In this document: positions 43,881-51,757 of the stretch, one piece after another
Layout: every line of letters starts with the position of its first letter
Position numbering within the stretch: position 1 is the first letter of the stretch
Assembly (NCBI GenBank): GCA_964464755.1
Contig: CAYXGZ010000009.1
Coordinates: 1-64,000, forward strand
DNA: 64,000 bases
Reading direction: 5' to 3'
Source: CAYXGZ01 sp964464755
GTDB taxonomy: Bacteria > Planctomycetota > MHYJ01 > JACPRB01
The notes under the pieces: generated by a model
Database searches by the model: none
The model's input: the letters and a program-made list of their open reading frames with translations, nothing else
Told to the model about the DNA's origin: nothing
Position numbers and translations under genes: made by a program

Positions 43881-44114
43881 ATGGACGCACGCCATCTCTG
43901 TACTGTCGTGCTGGACTCGGCCGCGGACTTCAACCGCCCCGAGATCGCTGCGTTGATGACGGCCGCGCTCGACCTCGCGAAGCCGCGCCTCGTGGCGGGC
44001 GCGAAGGGCCAGTTAATCTTCAAGGTGGAGGCCCAGGCGCGGCGCGCGCTCGAGGAAGCCCTGACTCCCGGGCCGGCCGGATCCCGCGATCACTCCTTCG
44101 CTTCGGGAGCCAGC
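43881..44114 (+). CDS. Possible gene fragment
   Basis: From ATG 43881 the frame reads MDARHLCTVVLDSAADFNRP and then EIAALMTAALDLAKPRLVAG, which has protein-like hydrophobic and charged spacing for about 70 codons. It then runs antisense into the convergent gene ending at 44090 (the frame itself stays open to 44306). A CACAAT box lies 8 nt before the ATG. It may be the surviving start of a truncated gene. The function is not recognised, and the 3' limit given here is only where convincing sequence ends. Confidence 0.3.
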
Positions 44115-44458
44115 GTCACGCTCGGTTTCCGGAGGTCGTCGCCGGGCACCAGCTCCCAATCGAGTTTCACGCCCCGCGGGACTCGCTTCAGCGTGAACAT
44201 GTGGTCGCCGGGCTTGAAGTTCTTCGTCGGCGTCAAGTTGGAGTCGAGGCTCTTGAAGAAGGCTTCCAGGGTGCCCGTCTTGGTCTCCCGACCGGTGGCC
44301 TTGTAGTTGAAGTAGCGCATGCTCGATTCCGAATACGCCACGGCGTAGCCGCCCCGGGACTTCCTGATTTCCAGCCTGTAGCTGTTCGTCCCGTCGTCGG
44401 CGCCCGGGACCTCGGTGTAGTGGCGGTACTTGCCCGTCCAGTCCTCTTTGCCCTTCAT
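44090..44458 (-). CDS. Small hypothetical protein
   Basis: A 122-residue cytoplasmic protein, beta-rich, with WTGKYRHYTEVPGADDGTNS and TPTKNFKPGDHMFTLKRVPR. There is no signal peptide, Cys pair or known motif. GGGGGAG precedes the ATG. It lies 53 nt downstream of the squalene-cyclase-like gene and probably shares its transcript. Family unknown. Confidence 0.6.
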   Translation of the reverse strand: MKGKEDWTGKYRHYTEVPGADDGTNSYRLEIRKSRGGYAVAYSESSMRYFNYKATGRETKTGTLEAFFKSLDSNLTPTKNFKPGDHMFTLKRVPRGVKLDWELVPGDDLRKPSVTLAPEAKE

Positions 44459-44511
44459 GGATTCTCCCCCGCGTGCAGGCTCCCGTGAACGATCGGCCCC
44501 TACTTCACGGA

Positions 44512-45657
44512 TCACTTCCCCCTCGAGTCCCCCGACGCCACGTCCTTGAGCGGCCGCGTCGCCCGGCGCAGGAAGAGCACCGCCCAGCAGGTGTCCCAGA
44601 CCGGGTTCGTCCCGCCCTCCGCCGCCCAGGACCCGTCCTTGCGCTGCGCGCCGATCAGGAAGTTGGCTCCGGCCGGATACCAGCGCGCCTTCCCCAGCGT
44701 CTCCGTCCCGTACAGCAGCCCCGCCCGCTCGAGGGCGTAGAGGTAGTAGTACGGCATCTGCGACGCGATGGACTTCGGCGCCCCGGGGTTCTTGTCCACC
44801 GAGAAGTTCTTCGCCATCCACTCCAGGCCCTTCACGACGGCCGGGTCGCGCTTGAAGTCCTTCCTCTGCAGGTGCAGGTAGATGCAGAGGCTGCCCGCCG
44901 CGCCCGCGCCCATCGAGCCGTACGAGGCCTCCTGGTTCGCGCTCGCGTTGTAGCCCCAGCCCCCGTCCTTGTTCTGCGCCTTGCGCCAGTGATCCTCCGC
45001 CAGCGCCAGCACCTTCGTGGGCAGCACCACGCCCGCGTCGAAGCAGGCCCGCAGCCCCAGCGCCGCGTACTGCGCGTTCGAGTTGTCCCCGAAGTCCTGC
45101 GCGAAGCCGCGCTGGTCGACCTTGACCGTCCTCGTCACGCGGGGCTTGCCCGACTTGTCCTTCGGCGGCGCCTTCGAGCCGCCCCCCGTCGCGACGTCCT
45201 TGCTCTCGACCGGGGGGATGTGGTCCAGCGGCACCTCGGCCCCGTAGCTCCACTGCCCGTTGCGGCACTGGTTGTCCACGAGGAACTGCGCGCACTGCTG
45301 GATCCGCCACTGGTACTTCACCCGGTCCACTTCCTCGAGGATCATCGCCTGGAGGCTCACGTTGTAGGTGTGCTCGAGCTTGTCGGCGACCATCTTCGCC
45401 AGCAGCTTCTGGACGTCCTCGTCCTCGACGGGCAGCCCCGAGTGCACGAAGGTCCAGAGCACCAGCTCGGTCGCGTTGATCCGCGTGAGGTGCTGGGAGC
45501 CCGAGGAATTCTCGCCCTTGTTGGGATAGTCGATCTGGGACAGCCGGGTCCGCAAGTAATCGACGCCCTTCTTGATGGCGAGGTCCACCTTGACCTGGTC
45601 CACCTCCTCGGGTGGGGCCTGGAACGCGAGGAACAGCAGGAGCAGCGTGGGATTCAT
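44512..45657 (-). CDS. Secreted squalene-cyclase/prenyltransferase-like repeat protein
   Basis: A 381-residue exported protein with a short signal (MNPTLLLLFLAFQAP). It is built of alpha-alpha barrel repeats with QW-type motifs: QCRNGQWSYG, QNKDGGWGYN and QRKDGSWAAE. The family includes squalene-hopene cyclases and prenyltransferase beta chains, but the catalytic DXDD acid motif is absent and the protein is exported. Enzymatic cyclisation is therefore unlikely; such secreted relatives are common in Planctomycetes and may bind ligands or proteins. ATG 45657 follows a TATAGT box by 7 nt. The box overlaps the end of the gene upstream on the same strand. Confidence 0.85.
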   Translation of the reverse strand: MNPTLLLLFLAFQAPPEEVDQVKVDLAIKKGVDYLRTRLSQIDYPNKGENSSGSQHLTRINATELVLWTFVHSGLPVEDEDVQKLLAKMVADKLEHTYNVSLQAMILEEVDRVKYQWRIQQCAQFLVDNQCRNGQWSYGAEVPLDHIPPVESKDVATGGGSKAPPKDKSGKPRVTRTVKVDQRGFAQDFGDNSNAQYAALGLRACFDAGVVLPTKVLALAEDHWRKAQNKDGGWGYNASANQEASYGSMGAGAAGSLCIYLHLQRKDFKRDPAVVKGLEWMAKNFSVDKNPGAPKSIASQMPYYYLYALERAGLLYGTETLGKARWYPAGANFLIGAQRKDGSWAAEGGTNPVWDTCWAVLFLRRATRPLKDVASGDSRGK

Positions 45658-45664
45658 GGAACCC

Positions 45665-45670
45665 ACTATA
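45665..45670 (-). promoter_or_regulatory. -10 box of the 44512-45657 gene
   Basis: TATAGT on the minus strand, 7 nt before the ATG. It overlaps the stop codon of the preceding gene (45666), so this gene has its own promoter inside a crowded junction. Confidence 0.5.
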
Positions 45671-47996
45671 CCCCCTTCGGGCCCACCGCCACGGGCCCGG
45701 CCCGCAGCGCCACGACCGTGCACATCGTCGCGTCCACGAACGGCCACTCCTCGATCTTGCCGATCTGCAGCCCGCCCCGGTCCCGGACGATGATCTCCGT
45801 GCGCAGCTTGATCTTCCCGGGCCCGCCCACCTCGATCACCGCGTCCCAGTCCGTGTGGTCGTCGAGGCAGAGCCTCGTCTTCTCGATCGCCGCCTGGACG
45901 GCGGCCAGCACCGTCGCGTCGTAGTTGCCCACCACCGGGTTCCCGTCCATCCAGATCGCGAAGTGGTAGTTGCCGCCGAAGTCCCAGCCGATCCGGTTGC
46001 GCAGCCCCTCGATGAGGACCCGCTTCCCCTTGGATCGCGCGTCGTAGTCCTTGTCCGCCCCGACGCCGTCCCGGATCTTCGGCCAGGCCTTCGCGGCCAC
46101 GGCCGAGAGCTCGTCGTACTTCGCCTGCCGCGCCTTGCGCTCCGCCTCGATCTCCCGGTCCCAGCGCGTCTCCAGCGCTTTCGCGCGCTTGAGGTTCGCC
46201 TCCTGGTGGGGCGTGCCCTCGAAATCGCTGCCCGCCGAGCCCGCGAGGCGCGACGGGTACTCCAGGTCGATGCGGTTGGACGGCCGGGGCCCCTTCTCCA
46301 GGTGATCCAGCACCGCGTTGAACGCGGCGTGGAGCTTCTTCACGGCCGCGTCGCGGACCTTCTTCGCCCCCGCGATCAGGTCCTGGATCGGCTTGTCCTT
46401 CTTCTGGGCGTCGCCGATCGCCCCGATCTCCTTGTCGTTCACGAACCAGGTCAGGCGCCGCACCGCGAGGGTCGTCTTCGGCATCTCGTACGCGGTGGGG
46501 CTTCCCTTCTCGTCCTCCCATCCCGCGATGGCCTGCTCCTCGAGCTCCCACGACTGCTTCACGCGCTCGAACGACTGGTCGCGGTCGAGCTTCGCCAGCG
46601 CGGTCGCGATCTTCGCGTCCACCTTGCCGAGCCGCGCCTCGATCTTCTTCACGTCCGCGTCGTCCTTGGGCACCTCGTAGAGCGCGCCCCGGACCCGCGT
46701 CTTGAGCGACTCGAGCTCCCCCATCGTCTTCCACGCGGGCTGCTCGTCCGTGAAGATCGGCTTCGTGATCCGCTCCTCGAGCTCCTCCAGGATCGGGCCG
46801 GCGTTCTCGAGCCCGGCCTTCTTGGTCGCGGCCTGGAGCAGCTTCTCGACCCGCTGGATCTCGGAGCGGAATCGCGCCACGGACTCCGCGGAGAGCAGCT
46901 CCTTGACGTCGTCCTTCGTGAGCCGCTCGGTCGCGTTCCGCAGCATCCCCGCGGCCTGGCCCCGGCTGTGGGCGATGTCGTTCTCGCCGTTGCGGATGAA
47001 GCGCTCGATGAAGCCCTCGAGCGTCTTCGCCCGCTCCGCCTTCCGCAGCGCGTCGGACCTGAGCTGGAGCTCGTCCACCTGGGCCCGGAGGCTCTTCCAC
47101 GTGCCGGCCGGCAGGTGCTCGCGGGCCTCGTCGGAGTCGAGGCGCGTGTTGAGGCGCGCCAGGTACGAGTCGCCCTGCAGCGGGTTGCGGTCGATCTCGT
47201 CCACGGCGAAGCGCAGGGTGCGGGTGATGTCGCTCTCGATCAGGCGGGCCTTCTCGCTCACGGCCGGGGCGGCCGCGGGGACGGCCGCAGGGGCCGCCGA
47301 AGCCACCTTCGGAGGCGGAGGCGCCGGCGGCGCGGCGGGTGCTGGGGCCGCCGAAGCCGCTTTTAGCGGCGGAGGCGACGGCGCCGGCTTGCCCTGGAGC
47401 GCGGCGGCCTGGGCCTGGAGCTTCGCGATCGACTCGGCGGAGAGGACCTCGCGCGCCTCGGCCGAGCTCAGCCGCTCGACCGCCTTCGCCAGCTGGGGGC
47501 TTTCGGCGTAGCCGCGCTTCATCTCGTCCTCGGCGGCCGCGAGGCTGCGCTGGATCTCGCGCTCGATCCGGCCCGCCTTCTCCGCGCGGGCCGCCTCGGC
47601 GCCCTGCGCGCGCATCGCGTCCACCCGGGCCTGCAGCTTCGCCACGCCCTCGGGACCGAGGGCCTCGCGGGCCTCCGCGGTCGCGAGCCGGTCGGCCGCC
47701 TTCTGCAGCGAGGAACTCTCGGCGTAGCCGCGCTTGAAGTCGTCCTCCGCCGAGCTCAAGTTCCGCTGGATCTCGCGCTCGATGCGGCCCGCCGCTTCCT
47801 CGCGGAGGGCCTTGACCATGGCCGCCCGCATCGCGGCGACCTCGGCGGCGATGGGCGCCTTGTCGGCCTCGGGGACCCCGTCGAGCGCCGCCTCGATGGA
47901 CTGGAGCTTCGGTTCGAGGGAGTCCCAGCGCCGGTCGTCCGCCGTGCTCTTCGCGTAGCGGATCTCGCGCTTGGCCTTCTCGAGGTCGCCGGGCAT
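45666..47996 (-). CDS. Four-repeat helical protein of unknown function
   Basis: A 776-residue cytoplasmic protein. Four repeats of about 60-65 residues occupy the N-terminal half. Repeats 1 and 2 carry RIEREIQRNLSSAEDDFKRG and RIEREIQRSLAAAEDEMKRG and are very close copies; two diverged ones follow (SDITRTLRFAVDEIDRNP, IERFIRNGENDIAHSRGQAA). Each is followed by an ERLxxxEAREL-type helix (EAREALGPEGVAKLQ, EAREVLSAESIAKLQ). A Pro/Ala linker separates repeats 2 and 3. The C terminus is a further helical part with a compact end domain (GGNYHFAIWMDGNPVVGNYD). AGGAGG precedes the ATG. It is not recognised as a known family; a structural or scaffold role is likely. Confidence 0.7.
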   Translation of the reverse strand: MPGDLEKAKREIRYAKSTADDRRWDSLEPKLQSIEAALDGVPEADKAPIAAEVAAMRAAMVKALREEAAGRIEREIQRNLSSAEDDFKRGYAESSSLQKAADRLATAEAREALGPEGVAKLQARVDAMRAQGAEAARAEKAGRIEREIQRSLAAAEDEMKRGYAESPQLAKAVERLSSAEAREVLSAESIAKLQAQAAALQGKPAPSPPPLKAASAAPAPAAPPAPPPPKVASAAPAAVPAAAPAVSEKARLIESDITRTLRFAVDEIDRNPLQGDSYLARLNTRLDSDEAREHLPAGTWKSLRAQVDELQLRSDALRKAERAKTLEGFIERFIRNGENDIAHSRGQAAGMLRNATERLTKDDVKELLSAESVARFRSEIQRVEKLLQAATKKAGLENAGPILEELEERITKPIFTDEQPAWKTMGELESLKTRVRGALYEVPKDDADVKKIEARLGKVDAKIATALAKLDRDQSFERVKQSWELEEQAIAGWEDEKGSPTAYEMPKTTLAVRRLTWFVNDKEIGAIGDAQKKDKPIQDLIAGAKKVRDAAVKKLHAAFNAVLDHLEKGPRPSNRIDLEYPSRLAGSAGSDFEGTPHQEANLKRAKALETRWDREIEAERKARQAKYDELSAVAAKAWPKIRDGVGADKDYDARSKGKRVLIEGLRNRIGWDFGGNYHFAIWMDGNPVVGNYDATVLAAVQAAIEKTRLCLDDHTDWDAVIEVGGPGKIKLRTEIIVRDRGGLQIGKIEEWPFVDATMCTVVALRAGPVAVGPKGV

Positions 47997-48019
47997 GGGA
48001 GCCTCCTGGTTGGGTGCGC

Positions 48020-48048
48020 CAGTTTCCCCCCTCGGCGCGGACCGTCAA
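48020..48048 (-). promoter_or_regulatory. Promoter of the 45666-47996 gene
   Basis: Minus strand: TTGACG (48043-48048), 17-bp spacer, AAACTG (48020-48025). The -10 is weak. The leader of about 20 nt carries AGGAGG. Confidence 0.45.
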
Positions 48049-48181
48049 GCGAAATGCTCCGGGAGGTTCCCCGCCGGCCGCCCCGCGACCTCCATCGCGT
48101 CCGCGTTGCGGACGAGCCCGAGCCGCGGCGTCGATTCCGGCGGGTGCGCCATCTCGCCGCGATCACACCCGACCCGATTCC

Positions 48182-48835
48182 CTACGGCGGCACGGGGCCT
48201 TCGTAGGTGAACAGCCAGAGCTCCTGCGTGTCGCTCCCCGCCGCGTCCGTCACCTGCACGGTGAAGGAATAGCCGTCGTAGCCCGTGGAGGTCCCCGAGA
48301 GCACCCCCGTGGCGGGATCGAGCGAGATCCCCGGCGGCAGCGCCCCGGCGACGACGGACCAGGTCGGCGCCCCCGACCCGTTCGCGTACGCCAGCGGGAC
48401 CGAGATCGGCGTGGACTCGTACGCCGGTGGCAGCGACGTCGTGACGATCGTCGGCTCCGGCGGCGGCTTCAGGGAGACCGCCAGCAGCGCGCTGCCCGAG
48501 AGGCCGGGGACCAGCGTGGAGCTCGCGACGATCTCCGCCGCGCCCACGGACAGCGCGAAAAAGGCCCCCGGCTGCGACGGGATCACGAAATCGGCGGAGG
48601 CGACCGACGTATCCGTGGACGACCACGTCACCAGGACCGGGCCCGTCGACCCGTCGGAGTACTGCCCCGTCGCCGCGAAGACCGCCGTCTCGCCGAGCTC
48701 CACCGAGCCGGGGGACGGCGACACGGAGATGCCGACGAGCGTCGGCGTCGCCGGGACGTCCCGATTCGTGCCGCGGTGGCAGGCGGGCAGGAGCGCGGCC
48801 GCGAGCAGGACGACGACGGGGCGCCAAATGGCCAT
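48182..48835 (-). CDS. Ig-domain lipoprotein
   Basis: A 217-residue lipoprotein (lipobox ALLPAC, Cys about 19). The first module, LVGISVSPSPGSVELGET to VTWSSTDTSVASAD, is a BIG2-type Ig domain. The second, ISVPLAYANGSGAPTWSVVA with GALPPGISLDPATGVLSG, is a putative Ig (He_PIG) domain like those of the 3259-6096 protein. It is probably surface-exposed and adhesive or structural. AGGAGG lies 9 nt before the ATG. The 48045-48152 stretch downstream of its stop holds only a short unsupported frame. Confidence 0.8.
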   Translation of the reverse strand: MAIWRPVVVLLAAALLPACHRGTNRDVPATPTLVGISVSPSPGSVELGETAVFAATGQYSDGSTGPVLVTWSSTDTSVASADFVIPSQPGAFFALSVGAAEIVASSTLVPGLSGSALLAVSLKPPPEPTIVTTSLPPAYESTPISVPLAYANGSGAPTWSVVAGALPPGISLDPATGVLSGTSTGYDGYSFTVQVTDAAGSDTQELWLFTYEGPVPP

Positions 48836-49090
48836 GGGAAGGACCTCCTAGGAGTCATACAACGCTCCGGCCCGGCTCCATTGCCGAAACGCCTACGCCC
48901 GGGGCGTCCGCCCCGGCGAAATGACGCCCGCCGGGCGGTCCTCCGACGCCGCTTCGCGCAGGAAGCGCGCCTTCCGCTCCGCGGGCCGGGCCCGCTCCGC
49001 GCGCCGGGCCAGGACGGCCCGCCACGCGTCCCGGAACGTCCGCCGCGCCGTGTACTCCCTCGACTCCAGCCTCAGCATCCGCCGCATGAG

Positions 49091-49663
49091 TCACCCCGCC
49101 TGGCACAAGGCCCCGAGGGGGATCCCGGCGCCCTCGCGCCGGGACCTCCACTCGGAGGCCAGGATTCCCATCTGCACCACGTCCCAGTACTTCCCGTCCC
49201 AGAACCTCGCCTCGCGCTTGCGGCCCTCCTCGCGGAAGCCGACCTTCGCGTAGCAGCGGATCCCCCGCCCGTTGTAGTCGTACACGGACAGGCCGATCCG
49301 GTTCAGGTTGAGCTGCTGGAAGCCGAAGCCGCAGAGGAGGTCCATCGCCTCCCCGCCCAGGCCCCGGTTCCGGCACTCCGCCTCGCCGATCACGATGCCC
49401 AGCTCGGCCGAGCGGTTGATCGCGTCGACCTGGTGGAGGCCGCAGCAGCCGACGGGCCGCGCGGGCTCCCGCTCCCAGATCACGAGGGGCACGTCCTTCT
49501 CCGACGCCGGCCGGGCGAGGTGCTCCTCCTCCTCGGCCAGCGACAGCGGCCGCACCCGGCCGATGAACCGGGCGACCTCGGGCTCGTTCAGCCAGCGCAC
49601 GAAGAGCGGCGCCTGCGAGCGCTCGGGCGAGCGCAGGGCCAGCCGCGGACCTTCCACGAACAC
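49091..49663 (-). CDS. GNAT-family acetyltransferase (RimJ/RimL type)
   Basis: A 190-residue N-acetyltransferase. It starts FVEGPRLALRSPERSQAPLF, with WLNEPEVARFIG, GIVIGEAECRNRGLGGEAMD (the acetyl-CoA-binding Q/RxxGxG/A loop) and NLNRIGLSVYDYNGRGIRCY, then GFREEGRKREARFWDGKYWD. These fit the acetyltransferase_3 group that modifies ribosomal proteins, N termini or small amines; the substrate is unknown. GTG 49663 has AAGGAGG upstream. A strong hairpin with a T-run on this strand lies just before the ribosome-binding site, so expression may depend on read-through or on a promoter not visible here. Confidence 0.88.
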   Translation of the reverse strand: MFVEGPRLALRSPERSQAPLFVRWLNEPEVARFIGRVRPLSLAEEEEHLARPASEKDVPLVIWEREPARPVGCCGLHQVDAINRSAELGIVIGEAECRNRGLGGEAMDLLCGFGFQQLNLNRIGLSVYDYNGRGIRCYAKVGFREEGRKREARFWDGKYWDVVQMGILASEWRSRREGAGIPLGALCQAG

Positions 49664-49683
49664 GGACCACCTCCTTTTCGGGC

Positions 49684-49718
49684 AAAAAAAAAGCCCCGGG
49701 GAACCGTTCCCCGGGGCG
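49684..49718 (-). terminator. Strong intrinsic terminator upstream of the acetyltransferase
   Basis: GCCCCGGGGAAC and GTTCCCCGGGGC (49694-49718) form a perfect 12-bp inverted repeat with a 1-nt centre (really a smaller loop), followed on the minus strand by ten Ts (49684-49693). It ends transcription arriving from above 49720 and leaves only about 20 nt to the GTG start. Confidence 0.85.
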
Positions 49719-49738
49719 CTGAGATCGAGACGTAGCGT

Positions 49739-49801
49739 CTACGGATCCCCCCGCCCCGCGGGGATCTTGATCGTGACCCGGTCGACATGCAGCATCGGCA
49801 T
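49739..49801 (-). CDS. Possible leader peptide
   Basis: A 20-codon frame, MPMLHVDRVTIKIPAGRGDP, stops about 20 nt before the terminator hairpin at 49694-49718. Position and size suit an attenuator-type leader, but no ribosome-binding site or run of regulatory codons is obvious, and the sequence might equally be a scrap of an older gene. Confidence 0.25.
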   Translation of the reverse strand: MPMLHVDRVTIKIPAGRGDP

Positions 49802-49891
49802 CACGATCTAGAACCGCCGTGATCCGGCCAAGGTTTGAAGAATCGGGCGATCCGCGCGAAATGGCCGGGCCGGCTCGCGTGTACCGTCTAG

Positions 49892-51664
49892 GTGACCCGG
49901 GTCGCCTTGGCCATCCTCTCGTGCTCGCTGCTGGCGGCCGCCCCCGCGCCCGGGGCGGCGCAGGAAGGACCCCGCCCCCTGGCCCCCCTCGGGCTGCGCA
50001 ACCTGGAGGTCTTCACCCGGCTCTTCGGATACGTCCGCCACTTCCATCCCAGCGACGCGGCGGCGACGGCGGACTGGGGGGCGCTGGCGCGGGAGGGGGT
50101 CCGGATCGCGGAGCCCGCGGCCGATGCCCGGGACCTGGCGCGCCGGCTGGAGACCTTCTTCCGCCCCGTGGCGCCCACGCTCCTCGTGCACCCGACGGCG
50201 GAGAAGCCGGCGATCCCCAAGGGCCTGGCGCCGACCGGGGATCCCGGGCTCGAGGTCGTCGCCTGGCGCCATCGCGGATTCGGGCAGGACATCGAGCCGA
50301 ACCCGTTCTACGCGAGCGAGCGGGTCCGGAAGGGCGCCCCCGGGGGGAGGATCCCGGAGGGATCGACGAATCCCGCCGAGCCGCTCCGCGCCGACCTGGG
50401 CGGCGGCGTGTCCTGCCTCGTCGCGCTTTCCCTGTTCGCCGACGCGGGAGGGACGCTCCCGCACGGGACCGCGCGCAAGGGTGAGGACAAGGAAGCCCGG
50501 CCCGCGGCCTCCGGCAACGACCGGGCGACCCGGCTCGGCGACGTCGTCCTCCTGTGGAACATCCTGCAGCACTTCTACCCGTACTTCGACGAGGTGAAGG
50601 TCGACTGGCCCGCGGCGCTCCGCGAGGCGCTCGCCTCGGCGGCCGGGAACGCCGACGAGCGCGCGTTCCTGGACACGCTGCGCCGGATGCTCGTGCACCT
50701 GCAGGACGGGCACGGCAACGTGAACCACCGCTGCGAACGGGGCGGCGCCGGGGTTCCCCCGGTGGTCCTCGGGTGGGTCGAGGATCGCCTGGCAGTCGTG
50801 CACGCCGCCCGGGAAGGGGCCGAGAAGCTGCGGCCGGGAGACGTCGTCCTCCAGGTCGACGGCCGGCCGGCGGCCGAGGTCGTGGCCGAGCGGGAGAAGC
50901 TGATCTGCGGGGCGACCCCGGGATGGCGGCGGTACAAGGCCGTCTTCGAACTGTCGACGGGCGTTCCGGAGAGCCCGGTCTCGCTGAAGGTGCAGGGCGC
51001 GGCCCAGCCCGTGACGCTGCGGCGCACGAAGGACCTGCGCACGTTCTCCCAGGAGTTCCTGCCCCCGACCCTCCACGAGATCAAGCCGGGGATCGTCTAC
51101 CTCGACCTGATCCGGGCCAGGAGCGAGAAGGACTTCCTGGAGGCGCTGCCCAGGCTGCAGGAGGCCACCGGGATCGTCTTCGACGTCCGGGGCTATCCCG
51201 ACCAGGGCGCGAAGCGGCTGATCTCGCACCTGGTCGACGCGCCGGTCCAGTCCGCGTTCTTCAACACGCCGATCGTCACCGCGCCGGATCATGTCCCGCC
51301 GCGCTTCGAGACCTCACGCTGGACCCTCGTCCCGAAGGAGCCGCGCCTGAAGGCGAAGACGGCCTTCCTCATCGGCCCGAACATGATCAGCTACGCGGAG
51401 TCCATCCTGGGCATCATCGAGGGCTGCAAGCTGGGCCCCATCGTGGGCGAGCCGACCGCGGGGACGAACGGGAACATCATCACGATCATCCTGCCAGGCG
51501 GGTACCGGGTCATGTGGACCGGCCTCAAGGTGATCAAGCACGACGGGTCCCCTCACCACGGGGTCGGCATCCGGCCGACCGTGCCGGTGTCGCGGACGCT
51601 CAAGGGCATCCGCGAGGGGCGGGACGAGGTCATGGACCGCGCGATCGAGCTGGTGTCGAAGTAA
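49892..51664 (+). CDS. Secreted S41-family (tail-specific) peptidase
   Basis: A 590-residue exported protein with signal peptide LAILSCSLLAAAPAPGAAQ. The C-terminal half matches S41 peptidases. PDZ-like GDVVLQVDGRPAAEVVAERE precedes the barrel, PGIVYLDLIRARSEKDFLEA begins the core, and FLIGPNMISYAESILGIIEG with GPIVGEPTAGTNGN carries the catalytic Ser and oxyanion Gly region. The N-terminal half (about 30-230) holds extra conserved repeats, including the helix FGYVRHFHPSDAA and its echo ILQHFYPYFDE. It probably degrades or trims exported proteins. The start is GTG 49892; there is no ribosome-binding site and no convincing -10 box. Confidence 0.85.
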   Translation: MTRVALAILSCSLLAAAPAPGAAQEGPRPLAPLGLRNLEVFTRLFGYVRHFHPSDAAATADWGALAREGVRIAEPAADARDLARRLETFFRPVAPTLLVHPTAEKPAIPKGLAPTGDPGLEVVAWRHRGFGQDIEPNPFYASERVRKGAPGGRIPEGSTNPAEPLRADLGGGVSCLVALSLFADAGGTLPHGTARKGEDKEARPAASGNDRATRLGDVVLLWNILQHFYPYFDEVKVDWPAALREALASAAGNADERAFLDTLRRMLVHLQDGHGNVNHRCERGGAGVPPVVLGWVEDRLAVVHAAREGAEKLRPGDVVLQVDGRPAAEVVAEREKLICGATPGWRRYKAVFELSTGVPESPVSLKVQGAAQPVTLRRTKDLRTFSQEFLPPTLHEIKPGIVYLDLIRARSEKDFLEALPRLQEATGIVFDVRGYPDQGAKRLISHLVDAPVQSAFFNTPIVTAPDHVPPRFETSRWTLVPKEPRLKAKTAFLIGPNMISYAESILGIIEGCKLGPIVGEPTAGTNGNIITIILPGGYRVMWTGLKVIKHDGSPHHGVGIRPTVPVSRTLKGIREGRDEVMDRAIELVSK

Positions 51665-51745
51665 GGAACGTGCTGAACGCCGGGGTCCTTCCTTGGCCGC
51701 CCGCCGTGCCCCCGTGATCCGCCCCGGGCCCGGAGAATCGCGGGG

Positions 51746-51751
51746 TATACT
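51746..51751 (+). promoter_or_regulatory. -10 box of the 51758 kinase gene
   Basis: TATACT, 6 nt before the ATG, with no ribosome-binding site. Leaderless translation is expected. Confidence 0.55.
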
Positions 51752-51757
51752 CGGATC

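Noticed and set aside
44512..45657. Functional squalene-hopene cyclase
   Set aside because: The repeat fold is there, but the DXDD catalytic motif is missing and the protein carries a signal peptide and is only 381 residues long.
45666..45670. The 44512 and 45666 genes as a strict operon without an internal promoter
   Set aside because: A TATAGT box overlaps the upstream stop and lies 7 nt before the next ATG, so an independent promoter is more likely, though read-through is possible.
48045..48152. A 35-codon minus-strand frame (MAHPPESTPRLGLVRN...) after the Ig lipoprotein
   Set aside because: It has no ribosome-binding site or -10 box of its own, and no family can be recognised at this length.
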